In this document: positions 1 to 13,748 of the stretch, piece by piece
Numbering within the stretch: position 1 is the stretch's first letter
Layout of the letters: each line of letters starts with the position of its first letter
Assembly (NCBI GenBank): GCA_964016885.1
Contig: OZ024741.1
Location: 414,734,081-414,798,080, forward strand
Source: Eledone cirrhosa
Lineage: Eukaryota > Mollusca > Cephalopoda > Octopoda > Eledonidae
Direction: 5' to 3'
DNA length: 64,000 nt
Made by a program: the position numbers and the translations under genes
The notes under the pieces: model-generated
Seen by the model: the letters and a program-made list of their open reading frames with translations, nothing else
Told to the model about the DNA's origin: nothing
Database searches by the model: none

Positions 1-110
1 CACACATACATAGATCTGACACTCTACCGCGTATAAGACACCAGGAGACCTACATCACACGTACTTTGGTCTGACACTCTACCGAGTATAAGACACCAGG
101 AGACCTACAT

Positions 111-1375
111 CACATGAACTTTGGTCTGACACTCTACCAAGTATAAGCCACCAGGAGACCTACATCACACATACTTTGGTCTGACACTTTACCGAGTATA
201 AGACACCAGGAGACCTACATCACAAGTACTTTGGTCTGACACTCTACCCAGTATAAGACACCGGGAGACCTACATCACACGTAATTTGGTCTGACACTCT
301 ACCGAGTATAAGACACCAGGAGACCTACATCACAGGTACTTTAGTCTGACACTCTACCAAGTATAAGACACCAGGAGACCTACATCACACATACATAGGT
401 TTAACACTCTACCGAGTATAAGACACCAGGAGACCTACATCACACATACATAGGTTTAACACTCTACTGAGTATAAGACACCAGCAGACCTACATCACAC
501 ATACTTTGGTCTGACACTCTACCGAGTATAAGACACCAGGAGACCTACATCACACATACTTTGGTCTGACACTCTACCGAGTATAAGACACCAGGGGACC
601 TACATCACACGTACTTTGGTCTGACACTCTACCGAATATAAGACACCAGGAGACCTACATCACACATACTTTGGTCTTACACTCTACCGAGTATAAGACA
701 CCAGGAGACCTACATCACACATACTTTGGTCTTACACTCTACCAAGTATAAGACACCAGGAGACCTACATCACACATACTTTGATCTGACACTCTACCGA
801 GTATAAGACACCGGGAGACCTACATCACACATATTTTGGTCTGACACTCTACCGAGTATAAGACACCAGGAGACCTACATCACACATACATAGGTTTAAC
901 ACTCTACCGAGTATAAGACAACAGGAGACCTACATCACACATACATAGGTCTGACACTCTACCGAGTATAAGACACCAGGACACCTACATCACACATACT
1001 TTGGTCTTACACTCTACCGAGTATAAGACACCTGGAGACCTACATCACACGTACTTTGGTCTGACACTCTACCGAGTATAACACACCAGGAGACCTACAT
1101 CACACGTACTTTGGTCTGACACTCTACCGAGTATAAGACACCAGGAGACCTACATCACGCATACTTTGGTCTGACACTCTACCGAGTATAAGACACCAGG
1201 AGACCTACATCACACGTACTTTGGTCTGACACTCTACCGAGTATAAGACACCAGGAGACCTACATCACACGTACTTTGGTCTGACACTCTACCCAGTATA
1301 AGACACCGGGAGACCTACATCACACATACTTTGGTCTGACACTCTACCGAGTATAAGACACCAGGAGACCTACAT
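111..1375 (+). repeat. Module X0 (23 monomers)
   Basis: This is the first copy of module X, opening with the rare monomer CACATGAACTTTGG at 111 and continuing through CCAAGTATAAGCC and CACTTTACC. Bases 111-230 match 3411-3530 (offset 3300 = 60 monomers). From base 246 onward the match is to 4261 onward (offset 4015 = 73 monomers). The jump of 715 bp means X0 lacks 13 monomers that X1 has. It also lacks the extra four-monomer duplication in X1 at about 5171-5390. Those two differences (13 + 4) exactly explain 23 against 40 monomers. Bases 1-110 before it resemble 2697-2806 near the end of a U module. Confidence 0.75.
926..952. repeat. Inverted repeat within a CATAGGTCT-type monomer (type example)
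   Basis: AGACCTA (926-932) and TAGGTCT (946-952) are perfect 7-bp inverted repeats around a 13-base loop. All monomers with CATAGGTCT have this arrangement. In majority monomers (TTTGGTCT) only the five base pairs AGACC and GGTCT remain, with a 17-base loop; GTCTC variants extend the stem outward by one pair. Whether it folds in vivo is unknown. Confidence 0.7.
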
Positions 1376-3410
1376 CACACGTACTTTGGTCTGACACTCT
1401 ACCGAGTATAAGACACCAGGAGACCTACATCACACGTACTTTGGTCTGACACTCTACCGAGTATAACACACCAGGAGACCTACATCACACATAGTTTGGT
1501 CTGACACTCTACCGAGTATAACACACCAGGAGACCTACATCACACATACTTTGGTCTCACACTCTACCAAGTATAACACACCAGGAGACCTACATCACAC
1601 ATACATAGGTCTGACACTCTACCGAGTATAAGACACCAGGAGACCTACATCACACATACATAGGTCTGACACTCTACCGAGTATAAGACACCAGGAGACC
1701 TACATCACACGTACTGTGGTCTCACACTCTACCGAGTATAAGACACCAGGAGACCAACATCACACGTACTTTGGTCTGACACTCTACCGAGTATAAGACA
1801 CCAGGAGACCTACATCACACGTACTTTGGTCTGACACTCTACCGAGTATAAGACACCAGGAGACCTACATCACGCATACTTTGGTCTGACACTCTACCGA
1901 GTATAAGACACCAGGAGAACTACATCACACGTACTTTGGTCTGACACTCTACCGAGTATAACACACCAGGAGACCTACATCACACATACTTTGGTCTGAC
2001 ACTCTACCGAGTATAACACACCAGGAGACCTACAGCACACATACTTTGGTCTCACACTCTACCGAGTATAACACACGAGGAGACCTACATCGCACATACT
2101 TTGGTCTGACACTCTACCGAGTATAACACACCAGGAGACCTACATCACACATACTTTGGTCTGACACTCTACCGAGTATAACACACCAGGAGACCTACAT
2201 CGCACATACTTTGGTCTGACACTCTACCGATTATAAGACACCAGGAGACCTACATAAACACATACATAGGTTTAACACACTACTGAGTATAAGACACCAG
2301 GAGACCTACATCACACATACATAGGTCTGACACTCTACCGAGTATAAGACACCAGGAGACCTACATCACACATACATAGGTCTGACACTCTACCGAGTAT
2401 AAGACACCAGGAGACCTACATCACACGTACTTTGGTCTCACACTCTACCGAGTATAAGACACCAGGAGACCTACATCACACATACTTTGGTCTGACACTC
2501 TACCGACTATAAGACACTAGGAGGCCTACATCACACGTACTTTGGTCTGACACTCTACCGAGTATAAGACACCAGGAGACCTACAGCACACATACTTTGA
2601 TCTGACACTCTACCGAGTATAAGACACCAGGAGACCTACATCACACGTACTTTGGTCTGACACTCTACCGAGTATAACACACCAGGATACCTACATCACA
2701 CATACATAGATCTGACACTCTACCGCGTATAAGACACCAGGAGACCTACATCACACGTACTTTGGTCTGACACTCTACCGAGTATAAGACACCAGGAGAC
2801 CTACATCACACGTACTTTGGTCTGACACTCTACCCAGTATAAGACACCGGGAGACCTACATCACACGTACTTTGGTCTGACACTCTACCGAGTATAAGAC
2901 ACCAGGAGACCTACATCACACGTACTTTGGTCTGACACTCTACCGAGTATAAGACACCAGGAGACCTGCATCACACATACATAGGTTTAACACTCTACCG
3001 ATTATAAGACACCAGGAGACCTACGTCACACATACATAGGTTTAACACTCTACTGAGTATAAGACACCAGGAGACCTACATCACACATACTTTGGTCTGA
3101 CACTCTACCGAGTATAAGACACCAGGAGACCTACATCACACATACTTTGGTCTGACACTCTACCGAGTATAAGACACCAGGAGACCTACATCACACGTAC
3201 TTTGGTCTTACACTCTACCGAGTATAAGACACCAGGAGGCCTACATCACACGTACTTTGGTCTGACACTCTACCGAATATAAGACACCAGGAGACCTACA
3301 TCACACGTACTTTGGTCTGACACTCTACGAGTATAAGACACCAGGAGACCTACATCACACGTACTTTGGTCTGACACTCTACCGAGTATAAGACACCAGG
3401 AGACCTACAT
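1376..3410 (+). repeat. Module U0 (37 monomers)
   Basis: This is the first copy of module U. Ordered markers are CACACATAGTTTGG (1486), GTACTGTGG (1711), ACCAACATC, AGAACTAC, CACACGAGG, the 56-bp monomer (2251), CGACTATAAG with CACTAGG, ATAGATCTG with CCGCG (2707), CCCAG with CCGGG, GGAGGCC, CGAATATAAG, and a 54-bp monomer TCTACGAGT at about 3329. U1 to U3 repeat the same order. U0 has CCCAGTATAAG where U1 to U3 have CCCAGTTTAAG, so U0 keeps the presumed older form. It lacks the two monomers present at about 5821-5930 in U1. Confidence 0.78.
2251..2275 (+). repeat. 56-bp marker monomer (type example)
   Basis: A C-to-A change and one extra A give TACATAAACACATAC instead of TACATCACACATAC, always followed by CATAGGTTTAACACAC and CTGAG. 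The preceding monomer carries CGATTATAAG in almost every copy. Twelve copies occur between 2251 and 33262. Since the same insertion, flanks and neighbour recur together, they descend from one event and mark duplicated segments. Confidence 0.85.
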
Positions 3411-5610
3411 CACATGAACTTTGGTCTGACACTCTACCAAGTATAAGCCACCAGGAGACCTACATCACACATACTTTGGTCTGACACTTTACCGAGTATA
3501 AGACACCAGGAGACCTACATCACACGTACTTTGGTCTCACACTCTACCAAGTATAAGACACCAGGAGACCTACAGCACACATACTTTGGTCTCACACCCT
3601 ACCGAATATAAGACACCAGGAGACCTACATCACACATACTTTGGTCTTACACTCTACCGAGTATAAGACACCAGGAGACCTACATCACACATACTTTGGT
3701 CTTACACTCTACCAAGTATAAGACACCAGGAGACCTACATCACACATACTTTGGTCTGACACTCTACCGAGTATAAGACACCAGGAGACCTACATCACAC
3801 GTACTTTGGTCTGACACTCTACCGAGTATAAGACACCAGGAGACCTACATCACACATACATAGGTTTAACACTCTACCGAGTATAAGACACCAGGAGACC
3901 TACATCACACATACATAGGTTTAACACTCTAATGAGTATAAGACACCAGGAGACCTACATCACACATACTTTGGTCTGACACTCTACCGAGTATAAGACA
4001 CCAGGAGACCTACATCACACATACTTTGGTCTGACACTCTACCGAGTATAAGACACCAGGAGACCTACATCATACGTACTTTGGTCTTACACTCTACCGA
4101 GTATAAGACACCAGGAGACCTACATCACACGTACTTTGGTCTGACACTCTACCGAATATAAGACACCAGGAGACCTACATCACACGTACTTTGGTCTGAC
4201 ACTCTACCGAGTATAAGACACCAGGAGACCTACATCACACGTACTTTGGTCTGACACTCTACCCAGTATAAGACACCGGGAGACCTACATCACACGTAAT
4301 TTGGTCTGACACTCTACCGAGTATAAGACACCAGGAGACCTACATCACAGGTACTTTGGTCTGACACTCTACCGAGTATAAGACACCAGGAGACCTACAT
4401 CTCACATACATAGGTTTAACACTCTACCGAGTATAAGACACCAGGAGACCTACTTCACACATACATAGGTTTAACACTCTACTGAGTATAAGACACCAGC
4501 AGACCTACATCACACATACTTTGGTCTGACACTCTACCGAGTATAAGACACCAGGAGACCTACATCACACATACTTTGGTCTGACACTCTACCGAGTATA
4601 AGACACCAGGAGACCTACATCACACGTACTTTGGTCTGACACTCTACCGAATATAAGACACCAGGAGACCTACATCACACATACTTTTGTCTTACACTCT
4701 ACCGAGTATAAGACACCAGGAGACCTACATCACACATACTTTGGTCTTACACTCTACCAAGTATAAGACACCAGGAGACCTACATCACACATACTTTGAT
4801 CTGACACTCTACCGAGTATAAGACACCGGGAGACCTACATCACACATATTTTGGTCTGACACTCTACCGAGTATAAGACACCAGGAGACCTACATCACAC
4901 ATACATAGGTTTAACACTCTACCGAGTATAAGACAACAGGAGACCTACATCACACATACATAGGTCTGACACTCTACCGAGTATAAGACACCAGGAGACC
5001 TACATCACACATACTTTGGTCTTACACTCTACCGAGTATAAGACACCTGGAGACCTACATCACACGTACTTTGGTCTGACACTCTACCGAGTATAACACA
5101 CCAGGAGACCTACATCACACGTACTTTGGTCTGACACTCTACCGAGTATAAGACACCAGGAGACCTACATCACGCATACTTTGGTCTGACACTCTACCGC
5201 GTATAAGACACCAGGAGACCTACATCACACGTACTTTGGTCTGACACTCTACCGAGTATAAGACACCAGGAGACCTACATCACACGTACTTTGGTCTGAC
5301 ACTCTACCGAGTATAAGACACCAGAAGACCTACATCACACATACTTTGGTCTGACACTCTACCGAGTATAAGACACCAGGAGACCTACATCACGCATACT
5401 TTGGTCTGACACTCTACCGCGTATAAGACACCAGGAGACCTACATCACACGTACTTTGGTCTGACACTCTACCGAGTATAAGACACCAGGAGACCTACAT
5501 CACACGTACTTTGGTCTGACACTCTACCCAGTATAAGACACCGGGAGACCTACATCACACATACTTTGGTCTGACACTCTACCGAGTATAAGACACCAGG
5601 AGACCTACAT
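3411..5610 (+). repeat. Module X1 (40 monomers, longest X copy)
   Basis: It opens with CACATGAACTTTGG at 3411, as X0 does at 111 and X2 at 12101. Typical monomers are GTCTTACAC, CCGAATATAAG, TTTGATCTG followed by CCGGG and TATTTTGG, and the CATAGGTTTAAC doublet. An internal tandem duplication of four monomers is visible: CACGCATAC followed by CCGCG occurs at 5171 and again at 5391 (220 bp apart), against a single occurrence at 1156 in X0. The copy is 2200 bp with no indels. Confidence 0.75.
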
Positions 5611-7810
5611 CACACGTACTTTGGTCTGACACTCTACCGAGTATAAGACACCAGGAGACCTACATCACACGTACTTTGGTCTGACACTCTACCGAGTATA
5701 ACACACCAGGAGACCTACATCACACATAGTTTGGTCTGACACTCTACCGAGTATAAGACACCAGGAGACCTACATCACACATACTTTGGTCTCACACTCT
5801 ACCAAGTATAACACACCAGGAGACCTACAGCACACATACTTTGGTCTGACACTCTACCAAGTATAAGACACCAGGAGACCTACATCACACATACTTTGGT
5901 CTGACACTCTACCGAGTATAACACACCAGGAGACCTACATCACACATACATAGGTCTGACACTCTACCGAGTATAAGACACCAGGAGACCTACATCACAC
6001 ATACATAGGTCTGACACTCTACCGAGTATAAGACACCAGGAGACCTACATCACACGTACTGTGGTCTCACACTCTACCGAGTATAAGACACCAGGAGACC
6101 AACATCACACGTACTTTGGTCTGACACTCTACCGAGTATAAGACACCAGGAGACCTACATCACACGTACTTTGGTCTGACACTCTACCGAGTATAAGACA
6201 CCAGGAGACCTACATCACGCATACTTTGGTCTGACACTCTACCGAGTATAAGACACCAGGAGAACTACATCACACGTACTTTGGTCTGACACTCTACCGA
6301 GTATAACACACCAGGAGACCTACATCACACATACTTTGGTCTGACACTCTACCGAGTATAACACACCAGGAGACCTACAGCACACATACTTTGGTCTCAC
6401 ACTCTACCGAGTATAACACACGAGGAGACCTACATCGCACATACTTTGGTCTGACACTCTACCGAGTATAACACACCAGGAGACCTACATCACACATACT
6501 TTGGTCTGACACTCTACCGAGTATAACACACCAGGAGACCTACATCGCACATACTTTGGTCTGACACTCTACCGATTATAAGACACCAGGAGACCTACAT
6601 AAACACATACATAGGTTTAACACACTACTGAGTATAAGACACCAGGAGACCTACATCACACATACATAGGTCTGACACTCTACCGAGTATAAGACACCAG
6701 GAGACCTACATCACACATACATAGGTCTGACACTCTACCGAGTATAAGACACCAGGAGACCTACATCACACCTACTTTGGTCTCACACTCTACCGAGTAT
6801 AAGACACCAGGAGACCTACATCACACATACTTTGGTCTGACACTCTACCGACTATAAGACACTAGGAGACCTACATCACACGTACTTTGGTCTGACACTC
6901 TACCGAGTATAAGACACCAGGAGACCTACAGCACACATACTTTGATCTGACACTCTACCGAGTATAAGACACCAGGAGACCTACATCACACGTACTTTGG
7001 TCTGACACTCTACCGAGTATAACACACCAGGAGACCTACATCACACATACATAGATCTGACACTCTACCGCGTATAAGACACCAGGAGACCTACATCACA
7101 CGTACTTTGGTCTGACACTCTACCGAGTATAAGACACCAGGAGACCTACATCACACGTACTTTGGTCTGACACTCTACCCAGTTTAAGACACCGGGAGAC
7201 CTACATCACACGTACTTTGGTCTGACACTCTACCGAGTATAAGACACCAGGAGACCTACATCACACGTACTTTGGTCTGACACTCTACCCAGTTTAAGAC
7301 ACCGGGAGACCTACATCACACGTACTTTGGTCTGACACTCTACCGAGTATAAGACACCAGGAGACCTACATCACACATACATAGGTTTAACACTCTACCG
7401 AGTATAAGACACCAGGAGACCTACGTCACACATACATAGGTTTAACACTCTACTGAGTATAAGCCACCAGGAGACCTACATCACACATACTTTGGTCTGA
7501 CACTCTACCGAGTATAAGACACCAGGAGACCTACATCACACATACTTTGGTCTGACACTCTACCGAGTATAAGACACCAGGAGACCTACATCACACGTAC
7601 TTTGGTCTTACACTCTACCGAGTATAAGACACCAGGAGGCCTACATCACACGTACTTTGGTCTGACACTCTACCGAATATAAGACACCAGGAGACCTACA
7701 TCACACGTACTTTGGTCTGACACTCTACGAGTATAAGACACCAGGAGACCTACATCACACGTACTTTGGTCTGACACTCTACCGAGTATAAGACACCAGG
7801 AGACCTACAT
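5611..7810 (+). repeat. Module U1, first unit of the 2.2-kb tandem triplication
   Basis: The unit has 40 monomers (2200 bp). CACACATAGTTTGG is at 5721, the 56-bp monomer at 6596, ATAGATCTG at about 7051 and the 54-bp TCTACGAGT monomer at about 7729. The -1 and +1 monomers cancel, so the unit length is an exact multiple of 55. CCCAGTTTAAG with CCGGG occurs twice, at about 7172 and 7292, a local two-monomer repetition that U2 and U3 do not have. The junction to U2 at about 7811 replaces the CACATGAACT monomer that follows U0 and U3. Confidence 0.82.
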
Positions 7811-9955
7811 CACACGTATTTTGGTCTGACACTCTACCGAGTATAAGACACCAGGAGACCTACATCACACGTACTTTGGTCTGACACTCTACCGAGTATA
7901 ACACACCAGGAGACCTACATCACACATAGTTTGGTCTGACACTCTACCGAGTATAAGACACCAGGAGACCTACATCACAGGTACTTTGGTCTCACACTCT
8001 ACCAAGTATAACACACCAGGAGACCTACAGCACACATACTTTGGTCTGACACTCTACCAAGTATAAGACACCAGGAGACCTACATCACACATACTTTGGT
8101 CTGACACTCTACCGAGTATAACACACCAGGAGACCTACATCACACATACATAGGTCTGACACTCTACCGAGTATAAGACACCAGGAGACCTACATCACAC
8201 ATACATAGGTCTGACACTCTACCGAGTATAAGACACCAGGAGACCTACATCACACGTACTGTGGTCTCACACTCTACCGAGTATAAGACACCAGGAGACC
8301 AACATCACACGTACTTTGGTCTGACACTCTACCGAGTATAAGACACCAGGAGACCTACATCACACGTACTTTGGTCTGACACTCTACCGAGTATAAGACA
8401 CCAGGAGACCTACATCACGCATACTTTGGTCTGACACTCTACCGAGTATAAGACACCAGGAGAACTACATCACACGTACTTTGGTCTGACACTCTACCGA
8501 GTATAACACACCAGGAGACCTACATCACACATACTTTGGTCTGACACTCTACCGAGTATAACACACCAGGAGACCTACAGCACACATACTTTGGTCTCAC
8601 ACTCTACCGAGTATAACACACGAGGAGACCTACATCGCACATACTTTGGTCTGACACTCTACCGAGTATAACACACCAGGAGACCTACATCACACATACT
8701 TTGGTCTGACACTCTACCGAGTATAACACACCAGGAGACCTACATCGCACATACTTTGGTCTGACACTCTACCGATTATAAGACACCAGGAGACCTACAT
8801 AAACACATACATAGGTTTAACACACTACTGAGTATAAGACACCAGGAGACCTACATCACACATACATAGGTCTGACACTCTACCGAGTATAAGACACCAG
8901 GAGACCTACATCACACATACATAGGTCTGACACTCTACCGAGTATAAGACACCAGGAGACCTACATCACACCTACTTTGGACTCACACTCTACCGAGTAT
9001 AAGACACCAGGAGACCTACATCACACATACTTTGGTCTGACACTCTACCGACTATAAGACACTAGGAGACCTACATCACACGTACTTTGGTCTGACACTC
9101 TACCGAGTATAAGACACCAGGAGACCTACAGCACACATACTTTGATCTGACACTCTACCGAGTATAAGACACCAGGAGACCTACATCACACGTACTTTGG
9201 TCTGACACTCTACCGAGTATAACACACCAGGAGACCTACATCACACATACATAGATCTGACACTCTACCGCGTATAAGACACCAGGAGACCTACATCACA
9301 CGTACTTTGGTCTGACACTCTACCGAGTATAAGACACCAGGAGACCTACATCACACGTACTTTGGTCTGACACTCTACCCAGTTTAAGACACCGGGAGAC
9401 CTACATCACACGTACTTTGGTCTGACACTCTACCGAGTATAAGACACCAGGAGACCTACATCACACGTACTTTGGTCTGACACTCTACCGAGTATAAGAC
9501 ACCAGGAGACCTACATCACACATACATAGGTTTAACACTCTACCGAGTATAAGACACCAGGAGACCTACGTCACACATACATAGGTTTAACACTCTACTG
9601 AGTATAAGCCACCAGGAGACCTACATCACACATACTTTGGTCTGACACTCTACCGAGTATAAGACACCAGGAGACCTACATCACACATACTTTGGTCTGA
9701 CACTCTACCGAGTATAAGACACCAGGAGACCTACATCACACGTACTTTGGTCTTACACTCTACCGAGTATAAGACACCAGGAGGCCTACATCACACGTAC
9801 TTTGGTCTGACACTCTACCGAATATAAGACACCAGGAGACCTACATCACACGTACTTTGGTCTGACACTCTACGAGTATAAGACACCAGGAGACCTACAT
9901 CACACGTACTTTGGTCTGACACTCTACCGAGTATAAGACACCAGGAGACCTACAT
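7811..9955 (+). repeat. Module U2, second unit of the triplication
   Basis: The unit has 39 monomers (2145 bp). It follows U1 at an offset of 2200 bp: CACACATAGT 5721 to 7921, 56-bp monomer 6596 to 8796, ATAGATCTG about 7051 to 9251. It differs from U1 by one fewer monomer (single CCCAGTTTAAG at about 9374) and by isolated substitutions such as GGACTCAC at about 8990. The 54-bp TCTACGAGT monomer is at about 9874. Very few other differences are visible, so duplication was recent or the copies have been homogenised. Confidence 0.82.
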
Positions 9956-12100
9956 CACACGTACTTTGGTCTGACACTCTACCGAGTATAAGACACCAGG
10001 AGACCTACATCACACGTACTTTGGTCTGACACTCTACCGAGTATAACACACCAGGAGACCTACATCACACATAGTTTGGTCTGACACTCTACCGAGTATA
10101 AGACACCAGGAGACCTACATCACAGGTACTTTGGTCTCACACTCTACCAAGTATAACACACCAGGAGACCTACAGCACACATACTTTGGTCTGACACTCT
10201 ACCAAGTATAAGACACCAGGAGACCTACATCACACATACTTTGGTCTGACACTCTACCGAGTATAACACACCAGGAGACCTACATCACACATACATAGGT
10301 CTGACACTCTACCGAGTATAAGACACCAGGAGACCTACATCACACATACATAGGTCTGACACTCTACCGAGTATAAGACACCAGGAGACCTACATCACAC
10401 GTACTGTGGTCTCACACTCTACCGAGTATAAGACACCAGGAGACCAACATCACACGTACTTTGGTCTGACACTCTACCGAGTATAAGACACCAGGAGACC
10501 TACATCACACGTACTTTGGTCTGACACTCTACCGAGTATAAGACACCAGGAGACCTACATCACGCATACTTTGGTCTGACACTCTACCGAGTATAAGACA
10601 CCAGGAGAACTACATCACACGTACTTTGGTCTGACACTCTACCGAGTATAACACACCAGGAGACCTACATCACACATACTTTGGTCTGACACTCTACCGA
10701 GTATAACACACCAGGAGACCTACAGCACACATACTTTGGTCTCACACTCTACCGAGTATAACACACGAGGAGACCTACATCGCACATACTTTGGTCTGAC
10801 ACTCTACCGAGTATAACACACCAGGAGACCTACATCACACATACTTTGGTCTGACACTCTACCGAGTATAACACACCAGGAGACCTACATCGCACATACT
10901 TTGGTCTGACACTCTACCGATTATAAGACACCAGGAGACCTACATAAACACATACATAGGTTTAACACACTACTGAGTATAAGACACCAGGAGACCTACA
11001 TCACACATACATAGGTCTGACACTCTACCGAGTATAAGACACCAGGAGACCTACATCACACATACATAGGTCTGACACTCTACCGAGTATAAGACACCAG
11101 GAGACCTACATCACACCTACTTTGGTCTCACACTCTACCGAGTATAAGACACCAGGAGACCTACATCACACATACTTTGGTCTGACACTCTACCGACTAT
11201 AAGACACTAGGAGACCTACATCACACGTACTTTGGTCTGACACTCTACCGAGTATAAGACACCAGGAGACTTACAGCACACATACTTTGATCTGACACTC
11301 TACCGAGTATAAGACACCAGGAGACCTACATCACACGTACTTTGGTCTGACACTCTACCGAGTATAACACACCAGGAGACCTACATCACACATACATAGA
11401 TCTGACACTCTACCGCGTATAAGACACCAGGAGACCTACATCACACGTACTTTGGTCTGACACTCTACCGAGTATAAGACACCAGGAGACCTACATCACA
11501 CGTACTTTGGTCTGACACTCTACCCAGTTTAAGACACCGGGAGACCTACATCACACGTACTTTGGTCTGACACTCTACCGAGTATAAGACACCAGGAGAC
11601 CTACATCACACGTACTTTGGTCTGACACTCTACCGAGTATAAGACACCAGGAGACCTACATCACACATACATAGGTTTAACACTCTACCGAGTATAAGAC
11701 ACCAGGAGACCTACGTCACACATACATAGGTTTAACACTCTACTGAGTATAAGCCACCAGGAGACCTACATCACACATACTTTGGTCTGACACTCTACCG
11801 AGTATAAGACACCAGGAGACCTACATCACACATACTTTGGTCTGACACTCTACCGAGTATAAGACACCAGGAGACCTACATCACACGTACTTTGGTCTTA
11901 CACTCTACCGAGTATAAGACACCAGGAGGCCTACATCACACGTACTTTGGTCTGACACTCTACCGAATATAAGACACCAGGAGACCTACATGACACGTAC
12001 TTTGGTCTGACACTCTACGAGTATAAGACACCAGGAGACCTACATCACACGTACTTTGGTCTGACACTCTACTGAGTATAAGACACCAGGAGACCTACAT
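9956..12100 (+). repeat. Module U3, third unit of the triplication
   Basis: The unit has 39 monomers (2145 bp) and follows U2 at an offset of exactly 2145 bp: CACACATAGT 7921 to 10066, 56-bp monomer 8796 to 10941. It has single CCCAGTTTAAG (about 11522) and the 54-bp monomer (about 12019). Private changes include GGAGACTTACAGC near 11268 and TACATGACACG near 11990. The next monomer at 12101 is CACATGAACT, the opening of module X, so the X-U junction seen at 3411 is restored. Confidence 0.82.
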
Positions 12101-13748
12101 CACATGAACTTTGGTCTGACACTCTACCAAGTATAAGCCACCAGGAGACCTACATCACACATACTTTGGTCTGACACTTTACCGAGTATAAGACACCAGG
12201 AGACCTACATCACACGTACTTTGGTCTGACACTCTACCGAGTATAAGACACCAGGAGACCTACATCACACATACTTTGATCTGAGACTACCGAGTATAAG
12301 ACACCAGGAGACCTACATCACATGTACTTTGGTCTCACACTCTACCAAGTATAAGACACCAGGATACCTACAGCACACATACTTTGGTCTCACACCCTAC
12401 CGAATATAAGACACCAGGAGACCTACATCACACATACTTTGGTCTTACACTCTACCGAGTATAAGACACCAGGAGACCTACATCACACATACTTTGGTCT
12501 TACACTCTACCAAGTATAAGACACCAGGAGACCTACATCACACATACTTTGGTCTGACACTCTACCGAGTATAAGACACCAGGAGACCTACATCACATGT
12601 ACTTTGGTCTGACACTCTACCGAGTATAAGACACCAGGAGACCTACATCACACATACATAGGTTTAACACTCTACCGAGTATAAGACACCAGGAGACCTA
12701 CATCACACATACGTAGGTTTAACACTCTACTGAGTATAAGACACCAGGAGACCTACATCACACATACTTTGGTCTGACACTCTACCGAGTATAAGACACC
12801 AGGAGACCTACATCACACATACTTTGGTCTGACACTCTACCGAGTATAAGACACCAGGAGACCTACATCACACGTACTTTGGTCTTACACTCTACCGAGT
12901 ATAAGACACCAGGAGACCTACATCACACGTACTTTGGTCTGACACTCTACCGAATATAAGACACCAGGAGACCTACATCACACATACTTTGGTCTTACAC
13001 TCTACCGAGTATAAGACACCAGGAGACCTACATCACACATACTTTGGTCTTACACTCTACCAAGTATAAGACACCAGGAGACCTACATCACACATACTTT
13101 GATCTGACACTCTACCGAGTATAAGACACCGGGAGACCTACATCACACATATTTTGGTCTGACACTCTACCGAGTATAAGACACCAGGAGACCTACATCA
13201 CACATACATAGGTTTAACACTCTACCGAGTATAAGACAACAGGAGACCTACATCACACATACATAGGTCTGACACTCTACCGAGTATAAGACACCAGGAG
13301 ACCTACATCACACATACATTGGTCTTACACTCTACCGAGTATAAGACACCTGGAGACCTACATCACACGTACTTTGGTCTGACACTCTACCGAGTATAAC
13401 ACACCAGGAGACCTACATCACACGTACTTTGGTCTGACACTCTACCGAGTATAAGACACCAGGAGACCTACATCACGCATACTTTGGTCTGACACTCTAC
13501 CGCGTATAAGACACCAGGAGACCTACATCACACGTACTTTGGTCTGACACTCTACCGAGTATAAGACACCAGGAGACCTACATCACACGTACTTTGGTCT
13601 GACACTCTACCGAGTATAAGACACCAGAAGACCTACATCACACATACTTTGGTCTGACACTCTACCGAGTATAAGACACCAGGAGACCTACATCACGCAT
13701 ACTTTGGTCTGACACTCTACCGCGTATAAGACACCAGGAGACCTACAT
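12101..13748 (+). repeat. Module X2 (30 monomers, one 53-bp)
   Basis: It opens with CACATGAACT at 12101, 8690 bp (158 monomers) after the X1 opening. It has the same ordered markers as X1 but about ten fewer monomers. One 53-bp monomer (CTGAGACTACCGAG, about 12281-12294) has lost a CT from CTCT. The CACGCATAC with CCGCG pair appears twice, 220 bp apart (about 13475 and 13695), so X2 shares the four-monomer duplication with X1 and not with X0. Confidence 0.72.

Noticed and set aside
14..42. Internal sub-repeat in the monomer (AGACACC and AGACCTAC about ten bases apart)
   Set aside because: The similarity is short and imperfect and does not extend across the 55-bp unit, so an origin from a shorter repeat is not supported.
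2690..2720. AGATCT palindrome in the ATAGATCTG monomers as a possible protein site
   Set aside because: It arises by one substitution (GGTCTG to GATCTG) in the common monomer and is inherited with the module. Nothing suggests selection for it.
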